Counted from the stretch's first letter, positions 9,795 to 17,941 are shown. The stretch is DNA of 64,000 nt from Gammaproteobacteria bacterium (GCA_024235095.1 JACKNC010000003.1:1-64000); one strand, 5' to 3'. Notes: generated from the sequence alone by a model not told the origin. A program made the numbers and translations.

Positions 9795-9842
9795 AGGTTA
9801 AAGGCTCAAGGCTCAAGGCTCAAGGCTCAAGGCTCAAGGCTA
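9787..9842. repeat. tandem heptamer repeat AAGGCTC between narH and narJ
   Basis: Eight consecutive 7-bp units. Five perfect AAGGCTC copies lie at 9801-9835, flanked by variants AAGGCTA (9787-9793 and 9836-9842) and AAGGTTA (9794-9800). The first unit overlaps the narH stop codon. The tract ends directly before AGGTG, the likely narJ ribosome-binding site. The unit length is not a multiple of three, but the tract is intergenic, so slippage would change narH-narJ spacing and local RNA structure rather than a reading frame. Confidence 0.9.
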
Positions 9843-9853
9843 AGGTGAAATCA

Positions 9854-10552
9854 ATGAAAACCTTGAAAGTCCTGTCTGTTCTGCTCGCGTACCCGCAAGC
9901 GGAGATGCAGGCGGCGCTGAGTGAAATGGTGGACGTTCTGGATCGGGAAACCCGGTGGCTGCCTAAACGCGACTATCGGGCGTTGCTGGCGCTGATCGAG
10001 TACCTGCGCCGCACCGACTTGCTGGAATTGCAGGAGCGGTATGTGCGGCTGTTCGACCGGGGCCGGGCGCTGTCGCTGCATTTGTTCGAGCATATCCACG
10101 GCGAATCCCGGGATCGTGGCCAGGCGATGATCAACCTGTTGGAGGTGTACCGTCAGCACGGTTTTGCACTGAGCGCCCGCGAGTTGCCGGATTATCTGCC
10201 GCTGTTTCTCGAATATCTGGCGCAACGCCCGGAGGGCGAGGCGCTGGACATGCTGACGGACGCCATGCCGATTATTGCTTTACTTGGAGCGCGATTGAAC
10301 GAACGCGGCAGCGATTATCACGTCGTGTTCGACGCGCTCACGGCGCTGGTCGGCGAACCGGCGGAGATCGAAGACATTCGCCAGCAAGCCGCGACCGAGG
10401 GGCCGGATGAAGTCATTGTTAATATGGACAAAATCTGGGAAGAGGAGGCGGTGACGTTCCTGGCGAATCAGACAGGATGCGCCAGCCACCGCCTGCGGCC
10501 TGACGCCACGCAACCGGTGCAGTGGATGCGCCAGACCGGCGCAAAGCAGTAA
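9854..10552 (+). CDS. narJ: nitrate reductase assembly chaperone NarJ
   Basis: Cytoplasmic chaperone (232 aa) of the NarJ/TorD-like family that holds apo-NarGH for molybdenum cofactor and cluster insertion before NarI docking. The N-terminus (MKTLKVLSVLLAYPQAEM) and the central motif LFEHIHGESRDRGQAMINL are typical of NarJ. The ATG at 9854 has AGGTG upstream. The longer open frame reaches back through the AAGGCTC tract into narH sequence and is not credible. It sits between narH and narI as in standard nar operons. Confidence 0.95.
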   Translation: MKTLKVLSVLLAYPQAEMQAALSEMVDVLDRETRWLPKRDYRALLALIEYLRRTDLLELQERYVRLFDRGRALSLHLFEHIHGESRDRGQAMINLLEVYRQHGFALSARELPDYLPLFLEYLAQRPEGEALDMLTDAMPIIALLGARLNERGSDYHVVFDALTALVGEPAEIEDIRQQAATEGPDEVIVNMDKIWEEEAVTFLANQTGCASHRLRPDATQPVQWMRQTGAKQ

Positions 10553-10575
10553 CCCGCTCGCTCCCTGTAACGCTC

Positions 10576-10614
10576 CCCTCACCCGCTTGCGGGAGAGGGA
10601 TTGAGAGGTGAGGG
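10576..10614. repeat. inverted repeat in narJ-narI spacer
   Basis: CCCTCACC (10576-10583) pairs with GGTGAGGG (10607-10614). Inside is a CCGCTTGCGG-containing stem. The same CGCTTGCGGGAGA core appears in reverse in the 54557-54584 hairpin. This is probably a dispersed intergenic repeat, transcribed within the nar mRNA. Confidence 0.55.
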
Positions 10615-10647
10615 CCGCTCCCACACCCATAGATGAGGCACAAGATC

Positions 10648-11328
10648 ATGAGTTACTTTGATACCCTGTTGTTTGGCGTTTATCCTTATCTGGCCGGCAC
10701 GATTTTTCTGCTCGGCAGCCTGGCGCGCTTCGACCGTGACCAGTTCACCTGGAAAGCCCATTCCAGTCAGCTCCTGAGCAACAAGAACATGCGCTGGGCC
10801 AGCAATCTGTTTCATGTCGGCATTCTGCTGCTGTTTATTGGTCATTTCGTCGGTCTGCTGACGCCGCCGGAACTGTTCCATGTCCTCGGCATTTCCGCCG
10901 GCGCCAAGCAGGTGCTGGCCATTGTCGCCGGCAGTATCGCCGGGCTGATGTGCTTTGTCGGGCTGACGATGCTGGTGCGGCGGCGTTTGACCGATCCCCG
11001 CGTGCGCGCGAACAGTACGCGAATGGATATTTTTATTCTGTTGCTGCTTTATGTGCAGTTGATTCTCGGCTTGCTGACCGTGCCGGTGTCGCTGATGCAC
11101 TTGGACGGCGGCAATATGCTGCTGCTCATGGCTTGGGCGCGGAACGTCGTGACCTTCGATCCAGCGGAAGCCGTCGCGGCGATCAGCAGCATCGGTTTCC
11201 TGTTCAAGTTGCACATCTTCCTGGGCCTGACCACCTTCCTGGTGTTCCCGTTCAGCCGCCTGGTGCATATCTGGAGCGCCCCGGTGACTTATCCAGTGCG
11301 CCCTTATCAAGTCGTGCGGCAACGCTGA
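10648..11328 (+). CDS. narI: respiratory nitrate reductase gamma subunit (cytochrome b)
   Basis: Membrane diheme cytochrome b (226 aa) that oxidises quinol and passes electrons to NarH. It has five predicted membrane helices. Candidate heme ligands are His56 and His66 (NLFHVG and IGHFVG) and His189 and His207 (KLHIFLG and RLVHIW), in the expected helices. ATG 10648 (MSYFDTLLFGVYPY) is preferred to the ATG at 10633 because it gives the canonical NarI start and has GAGG upstream. The stop TGA overlaps a GAGG that may serve the next gene, moaA, only 14 bp away. Confidence 0.97.
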   Translation: MSYFDTLLFGVYPYLAGTIFLLGSLARFDRDQFTWKAHSSQLLSNKNMRWASNLFHVGILLLFIGHFVGLLTPPELFHVLGISAGAKQVLAIVAGSIAGLMCFVGLTMLVRRRLTDPRVRANSTRMDIFILLLLYVQLILGLLTVPVSLMHLDGGNMLLLMAWARNVVTFDPAEAVAAISSIGFLFKLHIFLGLTTFLVFPFSRLVHIWSAPVTYPVRPYQVVRQR

Positions 11329-11342
11329 GGTCCTTGACGCCC

Positions 11343-12350
11343 ATGCCTCCATCCCCAACCCCGCTGGTCGATCGTTTCGGTCGCCGGGTCACCTATGTCC
11401 GGTTCTCGGTGACCGACCGCTGCGACTTTCGCTGTCTCTACTGCATGAGCGAGCAGATGACCTTTCTGCCGCGCGCGCGCGTGCTGACGCTGGAAGAACT
11501 GGCGACGCTGGGTCGGGCGTTCGTGGCGCTGGGCGCGCATAAAATTCGCATCACCGGCGGCGAACCCCTGGTGCGGCAGAATGTGTTGTGGCTGTTCCGG
11601 AAATTGGGTCAGTTGCGTGAACGCGGCTTAGCGGAACTGGTGCTGACCACCAATGGTTCACAACTGGAGCGCTACGCCGCCGACCTGCACGCCGCTGGCG
11701 TGGCGCGAATTAACATCAGCCTGGACAGCCTGAACCCGGATCGTTTCCGGCGCATCACCCGGGTGGGCGACCTGGAGACCGTGTTACGCGGCATTCGGGC
11801 CGCTCAATCCGCCGGTTTCCAGCGACTGAAACTGAACGCGGTCATTCTCAAGGGCCGCAATCACGAGGAGGTCACCGATCTGGCGCGTTTCGCGGTCGAT
11901 AACGGACTGGACATCAGCTACATCGAGGAAATGCCGCTGGGCGTCATCGGCGATCACGACCGCGCCGCCGCCTATTATTCCAGTGACGCCATCCGCGCCG
12001 ATCTGGCCCAAACCTTTACCCTGATTCCTTCCACCGAAACCACCGGCGGCCCATCACGCTATTACCGCATTCCCGGCAGTCAAACACGCATTGGCTTCAT
12101 TTCGCCGCACAGCCACAACTTCTGCGGCGATTGCAACCGGGTGCGGGTCTCCGCCGAAGGCCGGTTATTGCTCTGCCTGGGCCAGGAACATTCCGTGGAT
12201 TTGCGACATGTCCTGCGCGCGCATCCCGGCAACCTTGAGCGACTGAAGCAGGCGATTGTCGCGGCCATGGCGATCAAGCCACGCGGCCATGAATTCCAGC
12301 TCGGCGGCCAACCGGTCATCCTGCGCCACATGAACCATACTGGCGGTTAA
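11343..12350 (+). CDS. moaA: GTP 3',8-cyclase MoaA (molybdopterin biosynthesis)
   Basis: Radical SAM enzyme (335 aa) that starts molybdenum cofactor synthesis from GTP. The N-terminal SAM cluster is Cys27, Cys31 and Cys34 (CDFRCLYC), followed by the GGEP motif (72-75). The C-terminal substrate-binding cluster is Cys261, Cys264 and Cys278 (CGDCNR and LLLCLG). The protein ends in Gly-Gly, a conserved MoaA tail needed for activity. It lies 14 bp after narI, so it is probably cotranscribed and supplies cofactor to NarG. The ATG 11343 start is supported by the family N-terminus PLVDRFGRRVTYVRFSVTDR. Confidence 0.96.
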   Translation: MPPSPTPLVDRFGRRVTYVRFSVTDRCDFRCLYCMSEQMTFLPRARVLTLEELATLGRAFVALGAHKIRITGGEPLVRQNVLWLFRKLGQLRERGLAELVLTTNGSQLERYAADLHAAGVARINISLDSLNPDRFRRITRVGDLETVLRGIRAAQSAGFQRLKLNAVILKGRNHEEVTDLARFAVDNGLDISYIEEMPLGVIGDHDRAAAYYSSDAIRADLAQTFTLIPSTETTGGPSRYYRIPGSQTRIGFISPHSHNFCGDCNRVRVSAEGRLLLCLGQEHSVDLRHVLRAHPGNLERLKQAIVAAMAIKPRGHEFQLGGQPVILRHMNHTGG

Positions 12351-12445
12351 TTCAAAATGGTCGCAGGTAGCGACCGCTACGCGGCTATTCCATGACGGCT
12401 GATTCAGGGATGCCGGCCGATCGACCTGTAGAAAACGGAAGAATC

Positions 12446-13645
12446 ATGCAATTGCCCATGCCTGCGTTGAAACGCTTTGCCCGGCTCTATCTGATTCCCG
12501 ACATGGTCAGCCCCCCGCTGACCGAATACTCCCGCACTTGTTTGGCCAGCTTCGCCGCGTTGGTATGCACTCTGTTACTGGCCCGCTCGTTGCTACCGGA
12601 AATCCCCGCTACGCTTCTTTGCGGGCCGCTCGCGGCTTCGACTATCCTGCTGTTCATGTTGCCGCATAGTCCGCAAGCGCAACCCTGGCCGGTCGCCGGC
12701 GGCTACCTGGTCGCCACCCTGACGGGCATTAGCGCAGGATTGCTGATGCAAGACCCGCTCTGGGCAGCGCTGATCGCTGTTCCGCTTACCGCCTGGCTGA
12801 TGAGCGTCTTGCGCTGCCCGCATCCACCGGGCGCCGCGGCGGCGGTCGTATTCGCTACAACGTACTCGGCAACCTGGCCCTCCTTTGGATTCAGCGCGGC
12901 TCTGGGTGGGATGCTGATTTATCCCGCGCTGCTGTTGGGCGGCGCGCTGGCGCTGAACAATACCGCCTTGCGCCGTCCTTATCCCCATTGCAAAGCGCCT
13001 CCGCCGAAAACCATTCATCGAACCGACGATCCGCCGCCCCTGGCGCGTTTGGGGTTGCAAACCGCCGATTTGTATCAAGCGCTGCGGGAAGTTGAAACCT
13101 TCATGGATATTGCCGAGGATGACCTGGAGCGCATTTATGTGCTCGCCTCCCGCCATGCTTTTCAGCGCCATATCGGCTTGACCTGCGCCGACATCATGAG
13201 CCGCGATGTGATTTCCATCGCTCCGACCACGCCCCTGGATGAAGCCTGGCGACTCTTGCGACGGCACAAAATCAAGGTGTTGCCGGTGGTGAATCCTGAA
13301 AAACGGATTGTTGGCGTTGTGACCGTGGCCGATTTTTTGAAGCGCTTTGATCAGGACGAACCGCTGGTTCTGCACAGCCGCCTGCGGAGCTGGCTCGGGC
13401 GTGACCCCACGGAAAAGCGCGGGTTCCCGCAAACCGTGGTTGAAATCATGACCGCGCCCGTCCGAACGGTCGCTGCCCGCACCCCGGTCGTCGATCTGGT
13501 GCCCCAGTTATCCGACTGGGGGTTTCATCAATTGCCGATCGTGGACGAGCGCCAGGAGTTATGCGGGATTATCACCCAGACCGACCTTATTGCCGCTTTG
13601 TATCATCGCTGGGTCTTACAAACTTCTGCTGATGAAGCGCATTAG
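12446..13645 (+). CDS. HPP-family membrane protein with two CBS domains
   Basis: The N-terminal half (about residues 20-165) has several hydrophobic helices and the family signature RCPHPPGAAAA. The C-terminal half (about 245-395) holds a pair of CBS motifs (DIMSRDVISIAPTTPLDEAW and EIMTAPVRTVAARTPVVDLV). HPP proteins from cyanobacteria and chloroplasts are reported to carry nitrite; CBS pairs usually bind adenosyl nucleotides. Its position between moaA and a Dnr-type regulator makes nitrite transport gated by nucleotide level a reasonable inference, not a proven function. The start is uncertain: ATG 12446 has GGAAG 4 nt upstream, while ATG 12392 would add 18 residues without a clear ribosome site. 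Confidence 0.85.
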   Translation: MQLPMPALKRFARLYLIPDMVSPPLTEYSRTCLASFAALVCTLLLARSLLPEIPATLLCGPLAASTILLFMLPHSPQAQPWPVAGGYLVATLTGISAGLLMQDPLWAALIAVPLTAWLMSVLRCPHPPGAAAAVVFATTYSATWPSFGFSAALGGMLIYPALLLGGALALNNTALRRPYPHCKAPPPKTIHRTDDPPPLARLGLQTADLYQALREVETFMDIAEDDLERIYVLASRHAFQRHIGLTCADIMSRDVISIAPTTPLDEAWRLLRRHKIKVLPVVNPEKRIVGVVTVADFLKRFDQDEPLVLHSRLRSWLGRDPTEKRGFPQTVVEIMTAPVRTVAARTPVVDLVPQLSDWGFHQLPIVDERQELCGIITQTDLIAALYHRWVLQTSADEAH

Positions 13646-13774
13646 AGGCTGTGTGCCTGGAAGGGCTGAACTAAAAGGTCCTCGTCTTCCGGGTTGGCAA
13701 ACCCCACGCCCCCCCGGAATCAAGTCCTGGTTCGTTGCATCCTGCTGAATGAGGATATCCTGACCCAGGATCTC

Positions 13775-14485
13775 TCAATGATCCTTGGCGCATGGCGAGT
13801 ATGTATTACCATACTGTCTGATGTTACCAATATCAGTAATAGTTATATGACGACCCTTGACGGTAATCAATCCTGAATCGCTCAAATTGTGCAACACCCG
13901 CGATAGCGTCTCCGGCGTCAGATTCAGCCGCGAGGCAATCACCTGCTTGCTAGCGGGAAGTTCCAATTCAACAAAACCGCTTTCCCGCGATCCCGTCAGT
14001 TGCAACAGAAAGCCAATCAGCCGCTGCGTCGAAGAGCGCAGTGAATAATTCTCCACATCCTCAATCAGGCCGTGCAACCGGATGCTCAAGCCAGCCAGCA
14101 TCCGGCGGGCAAAGGCGCTGTCATGGTCGATTGCTGTGAACAGACTGTGTTTGGCGATCAGCAACAGTAACGAATCTTCCAATGCCTGGCTCAGCACTGG
14201 ACTGGGTCGCTCCATAAACACAACCGCTTCGCCAAAACTTTGCCCTGACTCCACGATTGACACGACTTTTTCATTCCCCTGTGGCGAGGAAAAGGCCAGC
14301 TTGATCGCACCGCAAACGACCACATAGAAGCCGTCCAGTATTGCGCCTTTCTGAAACAGAATTTGCCCTTTGTCCAGCCGGATTTCCCGCGCGTCCGTCG
14401 CCAAGTGACTGATCTCGCTATCATGCAATTGCTGGAAAAGCGGCAGGTTACTCAAGGTCCGAGCGATATCAACAGGTTTATCCAT
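13775..14485 (-). CDS. dnr: Crp/Fnr-family regulator, Dnr/NNR type
   Basis: A 236-residue transcription factor. The cyclic-nucleotide-binding-like sensor domain covers about residues 10-125 and a winged helix about 150-225. The recognition helix contains TPETLSRVL, whose E-x-x-S-R pattern is that of FNR-type proteins reading TTGAT-N4-ATCAA. The N-terminus has no cysteine cluster, so it is not an oxygen-sensing [4Fe-4S] FNR; this fits the NO-responsive Dnr/NNR group. A perfect TTGAT-N4-ATCAA box lies 84 bp upstream of its start, suggesting autoregulation or control by FNR. Its position between nar and nirN/nor genes supports a denitrification role. The exact effector is inferred. Confidence 0.88.
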   Translation of the reverse strand: MDKPVDIARTLSNLPLFQQLHDSEISHLATDAREIRLDKGQILFQKGAILDGFYVVVCGAIKLAFSSPQGNEKVVSIVESGQSFGEAVVFMERPSPVLSQALEDSLLLLIAKHSLFTAIDHDSAFARRMLAGLSIRLHGLIEDVENYSLRSSTQRLIGFLLQLTGSRESGFVELELPASKQVIASRLNLTPETLSRVLHNLSDSGLITVKGRHITITDIGNIRQYGNTYSPCAKDH

Positions 14486-14568
14486 GGTTTTTTGCTTCTT
14501 TCTGGTTTGCTGGATGATTGGAACGCAGGGGAAATTCCCTGCTTCAGATCAGGGGATCCTGCTTAAAC

Positions 14569-14582
14569 TTGATTCAAATCAA
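14569..14582. promoter_or_regulatory. perfect FNR/DNR box upstream of dnr
   Basis: TTGATTCAAATCAA is an exact match to the FNR/DNR consensus TTGAT-N4-ATCAA. It lies 84 bp upstream of the divergent regulator gene and 33 bp from the left end of the IS982-family element. Without that insertion it would lie about 100 bp upstream of the nirN start. It may therefore once have served both divergent genes. Confidence 0.8.
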
Positions 14583-14614
14583 GGCATGATCACCCCGGTT
14601 GCTGTATTTAATTA

Positions 14615-15609
14615 ACGTGAGTTCTGGATAAGGATGGGGAGATGGTCCCCGATGTGGAACCTGTTAAGGTTCCTGGTTACCACACCGACTACACCGAGGG
14701 CCATCCCGATGAGTTTAGAAGACTTATTCTGTGACGTTGATGAGTTCTGCCAAGTATTTCTGCCTGCCTGGCATCGTCAACTCCTAACGGAGGGTACCCG
14801 CCAACGACGGCGGGCCAGTCGCTTGACCCTCAGTGAAATCATGACGATCTTGATTTATTTCCATCAGGCACAGTACCGCAACTTCAAGGCCTTTTATCTG
14901 TTGCAAGTGTGCCGGCATTGCCGCGGTGAGTTTCCCAACCTGTTGAGCTACCATCGCTTTGTGGCCCTGATTCCCACCGCCCTGATGCCGCTGTGCATTT
15001 ACTTACAGACCCGGCGCGGCCAGGACACCGGGATTGCCTTCGTCGATGCAACGTCCTTGGTGGTGTGCCACAACCGCCGCATTCACAGCCACCGGGTCTT
15101 CCAGCAGGTGGCCCGTCGCGGCAAAACCTCCATGGGGTGGTTCTATGGCTTCAAGCTCCATCTTGTCGTCAATGACCGGGGCGAACTGCTGGCCTTCCGT
15201 ATTACCCCTGGCAACGTCGATGATCGAGAACCGGTACCCGAATTGACAGCGGGGTTGACCGGCAAATTGATCGGCGATCGCGGTTATATTTCCCAACAAT
15301 TGTTCGACGAACTCTGGGAACGAGGGTTACAGTTGATCACCAAAATTCGCCGGAACATGCGCAACAAATTGATGCCCATGGTCGATAAGTTATTGTTGCG
15401 TAAGCGTGCCCTCATCGAAACCATCAACGACCAAATCAAGAACATTCAGCAGATTGAGCACACCCGGCATCGCAGCGTGGTCAACGCCATGGTCAATGTT
15501 TTGGCCGCTTTGGGGGCTTACACCCATCAACCTCGCAAACCCTCGCTGCATTTGTCTCAAAATGATCTTAACCTATTGACTTACGATGAATAATAAACGG
15601 AACTCACGT
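14615..15609 (+). mobile_element. IS982-family insertion sequence
   Basis: An approximately 995-bp element with terminal inverted repeats ACGTGAGTTC (14615-14624) and GAACTCACGT (15600-15609). It is flanked by a 6-bp direct repeat TAATTA (14609-14614 and 15610-15615), read as the target duplication. TAATTA is itself palindromic, so the exact boundary could shift slightly. It carries one intact transposase gene and sits between the FNR box/dnr promoter region and nirN, separating nirN from that box by about 1 kb. Confidence 0.88.
14709..15593 (+). CDS. IS982-family DDE transposase
   Basis: A 294-residue transposase. Catalytic acidic residues fit the family pattern: Asp in FVDATSL, Asp in GDRGYI and Glu near ALIETINDQIKN. 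The C-terminal IEHTRHRS motif is characteristic of IS982 proteins. ATG 14709 (MSLEDLFCDVDEFCQ) is preferred to the upstream in-frame ATG at 14634 since it gives the normal family N-terminus. It looks intact, so the element may still be mobile. Confidence 0.92.
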   Translation: MSLEDLFCDVDEFCQVFLPAWHRQLLTEGTRQRRRASRLTLSEIMTILIYFHQAQYRNFKAFYLLQVCRHCRGEFPNLLSYHRFVALIPTALMPLCIYLQTRRGQDTGIAFVDATSLVVCHNRRIHSHRVFQQVARRGKTSMGWFYGFKLHLVVNDRGELLAFRITPGNVDDREPVPELTAGLTGKLIGDRGYISQQLFDELWERGLQLITKIRRNMRNKLMPMVDKLLLRKRALIETINDQIKNIQQIEHTRHRSVVNAMVNVLAALGAYTHQPRKPSLHLSQNDLNLLTYDE

Positions 15610-15675
15610 TAATTAGGCGTCCAAACCACGAACCGGGGAGGCGGCGGCGTCCGCTTCCTTATGGGGGAGCGCACC

Positions 15676-17397
15676 ATGCCACACACTCGCTTAAAAATAA
15701 AACAACTCAGCCTGGCTCTGGCTGCCCTGCCATTAGTCGCCAGCTTTGCTTTGGCCAAGGATGAACCGGAAGCCAAAAAGGGCGTCACCGAGGCTGAAGT
15801 CAAATACCAGGCCGGCGGCTCGCCGCTGGCTGGCGCGGAGATGCATCAGAACATTAATCCCAAAGCCCCGCCCATGACCGCCGCCGAATTCGCCAAGGGC
15901 CGCCAGGTTTATTTTGAGCGTTGCGCCGTTTGTCATGGCGAAAATCGCCTGGGTGGGCTGGGACCGGCGTTGCTGCCGCAAAATCTGGAGCGGTTGAAGC
16001 GTTCCCAGGCCCTGACCGTGATCAATGCCGGACGAATCGCCACACAAATGCCCGGCTTTCAGGCACAGCTTAAACCGGAGGAAATTCAGGCGCTGGTCGC
16101 GTACCTCTACGCGCCGCCCAGGGAAAATCCGGTCTGGGGCGAAGCCGAAATTCGCGCCTCGCGGATTGAACACGTCAAGGCGGATACGCTGCCGAATCAG
16201 CCGCAATTCACCGCCGATCCGCTCAATCTGTTCGTGGTGGTGGAAGCGGGTGATCATCATGTCACGATTCTCGATGGCGACCGGTTCACTCCGCTGGCGC
16301 GCTTTCCCAGCCGCTTCGCCCTGCACGGCGGCCCCAAGTTTTCTCCGGACGGGCGCTTTGTTTACTTCGCCTCCCGCGATGGCTGGATCGCCAAGTACGA
16401 TCTTTACAATCTGAAAATGCTGGCGGAAATCCGCGTCGGCATTAACACTCGCAATCTGGCGGTGTCCAGTGATGGTCAATGGGCAATGGCAGCCAACTCG
16501 CTGCCGCACACCCTGGTGTTGCTGAACGCGGTGGATTTAAGTCTGGCGCGCATTATTCCCGTAGTGAATGACGCCGGCCAAAGCTCGCGGGTATCGGCGG
16601 TTTACGACGCCGCCCCGCGTCAGAGCTTCGTAGCCGCGCTCAAGGACATCCCGGAAGTGTGGGAGTTGAGCTATAACCCCAAGGCCGAGCCGGTGTTCAA
16701 GGGCTATGTTCACGATTATAAAATGGGCGAAGCCATCGCCGCGCCCGGGATGTGGACGCCGCGCGTGACCCGGTTGGACGCCATTCTTGACGACTTCTTT
16801 TTCAGCCCGGACTATGCCTATGTGCTGGGCGCCGCCCGTCCCGTCGATGGGAACACGCCATCGACGGCCAGCGGCCAAGTGGTGAATCTGGATGTGCGGC
16901 GCAAAATCGCCGACGTGCCGTTGCCAGGCCTGCCGCATCTGGGTTCGGGGATTTCCTGGGATTATCAGGGTCGTCGGGTCATGGCGACGCCCAATCTCCG
17001 GGAAGGCGTGATCAGCGTCATCGACATGCAGGACTGGAAAATCCTCAAGGAGATCAAAACGGCTGGCCCGGCATTCTTCATGCGCAGCCATGAAAACACG
17101 CCTTACGCCTGGGTGGACGCCATGATGAGTCCCGCCAAAGACACCCTGCAATTGCTGGACAAGCGCCGCCTGGAAATCGCCCATACCTTGCGTCCCGCGC
17201 CCGGCCAGACTGCCGCGCATACCGAATTCACCCGCGACGGCAAATACGCCCTGGTGTCCATTTGGGAAGACGATGGCGCGCTGGTGGTCTACGATGCAGC
17301 GACCTTGAAGGAGATCAAGCGTCTGCCCATGCGCAAACCGGTCGGCAAATACAACGTCTATAACAAAATCACCCGTTCCGAGGGAACGAGTCATTAA
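15676..17397 (+). CDS. nirN: NirN-like cytochrome c / d1-heme protein
   Basis: Periplasmic protein (573 aa): signal peptide (residues 1-27, LSLALAALPLVASFALA), a cytochrome c domain with Cys83-x2-Cys86-His87 (CAVCH), and a C-terminal eight-bladed d1-heme propeller. It resembles NirN (dihydro-heme d1 dehydrogenase, last step of d1 synthesis) more than the nitrite reductase NirS. NirN-like segments include DIPEVWELSY, VHDYKMGEAIA, LPHLGSGI and the end NKITRSEGTSH; the NirS segment SHEHPEF with its active-site histidine is not seen. ATG 15676 has a strong GGGGGAG ribosome site inside a slightly longer frame. No nirS is in the window. Its promoter region is disrupted by an IS982-family element. 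Confidence 0.85.
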   Translation: MPHTRLKIKQLSLALAALPLVASFALAKDEPEAKKGVTEAEVKYQAGGSPLAGAEMHQNINPKAPPMTAAEFAKGRQVYFERCAVCHGENRLGGLGPALLPQNLERLKRSQALTVINAGRIATQMPGFQAQLKPEEIQALVAYLYAPPRENPVWGEAEIRASRIEHVKADTLPNQPQFTADPLNLFVVVEAGDHHVTILDGDRFTPLARFPSRFALHGGPKFSPDGRFVYFASRDGWIAKYDLYNLKMLAEIRVGINTRNLAVSSDGQWAMAANSLPHTLVLLNAVDLSLARIIPVVNDAGQSSRVSAVYDAAPRQSFVAALKDIPEVWELSYNPKAEPVFKGYVHDYKMGEAIAAPGMWTPRVTRLDAILDDFFFSPDYAYVLGAARPVDGNTPSTASGQVVNLDVRRKIADVPLPGLPHLGSGISWDYQGRRVMATPNLREGVISVIDMQDWKILKEIKTAGPAFFMRSHENTPYAWVDAMMSPAKDTLQLLDKRRLEIAHTLRPAPGQTAAHTEFTRDGKYALVSIWEDDGALVVYDAATLKEIKRLPMRKPVGKYNVYNKITRSEGTSH

Positions 17398-17407
17398 ATT
17401 CAGCGGA

Positions 17408-17869
17408 TCAGGCGGCGTCGAGTTGTGCAGTAGCGTGCTGCAACTGTCTGCGGACCACCCCCACCTTGAGGCGATCCTTGTATTGACTGAGCAGTTTCAA
17501 GGTGCTCTCCACGTACTCCTGCGAGGAGATGTCGTCAGCGATATAATGTTGCAACAAGCTGAGCCAGAATGCATGAATTTCGCATTGCGGCGACCGCCGC
17601 TCGCCCAACAGCGGGCAATCCGGGCAACGCGCCTTGACCAAAATCTGCGCCACCGCGTTCTTTTGCCACTGGCGTCGATATTCACGGGCATGCGCCCCGA
17701 TCCACTCCATGGCGCGCTGGTTACGCTCGCTGTCGGGAAATGGCCCGACATACTCTTCAATGGCGCTGATTTGCCGAAGCAAAAACTCGGCATCAGATAC
17801 TTCAAGATGCTGGTTTTGGCCCATGAAACGGCTGATGAGGGCTAACAGGGGGTCGTCGACGATGTACAT
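17408..17869 (-). CDS. uncharacterised protein with Cys-x2-Cys and Cys-x2-His motif
   Basis: A soluble 153-residue protein, not recognised. It has Cys82, Cys85, Cys96 and His99 (RCPDCPLLGE, then QCEIH), a plausible metal or Fe-S site, in an otherwise helical charged protein with no membrane segment or signal. It runs convergent with nirN (stops 10 bp apart) and divergent from nnrS, so it lies inside the denitrification block. ATG 17869 (MYIVDDPLL) is chosen over a start 9 codons upstream, which lacks a better ribosome site. Function is unknown; a redox or NO-linked accessory role is only suggested by context. Confidence 0.7.
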   Translation of the reverse strand: MYIVDDPLLALISRFMGQNQHLEVSDAEFLLRQISAIEEYVGPFPDSERNQRAMEWIGAHAREYRRQWQKNAVAQILVKARCPDCPLLGERRSPQCEIHAFWLSLLQHYIADDISSQEYVESTLKLLSQYKDRLKVGVVRRQLQHATAQLDAA

Positions 17870-17918
17870 GATTTTGATCACGCCTGACAGAATCACGGGC
17901 GAAAATCATAGCAAAAGA

Positions 17919-17933
17919 TTGTGCGATGCACAA
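17919..17933. promoter_or_regulatory. inverted repeat TTGTGC-GAT-GCACAA upstream of nnrS
   Basis: Perfect 6-3-6 inverted repeat in the short divergent region between the Cys-rich orphan gene and nnrS. It does not match TTGAT-N4-ATCAA, so it is not a standard FNR box. It could bind another regulator or be chance. Confidence 0.35.
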
Positions 17934-17941
17934 AAAATTAA

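Noticed and set aside
9787..9842. CRISPR-like array
   Set aside because: Units are 7 bp, contiguous and without spacers.
9674..9853. N-terminal extension of narJ through the heptamer repeats
   Set aside because: It translates narH and repeat sequence out of frame; NarJ homology begins at ATG 9854.
10950..11342. moaA extended upstream into narI
   Set aside because: The extension is the alternate frame of narI; MoaA similarity begins at MPPSPTPLVDRFG.
15676..17397. nirS nitrite reductase
   Set aside because: Sequence blocks match NirN (HDYKMGEAIA, LPHLGSGI, RSEGTSH) and the NirS active-site segment SHEHPEF is missing.
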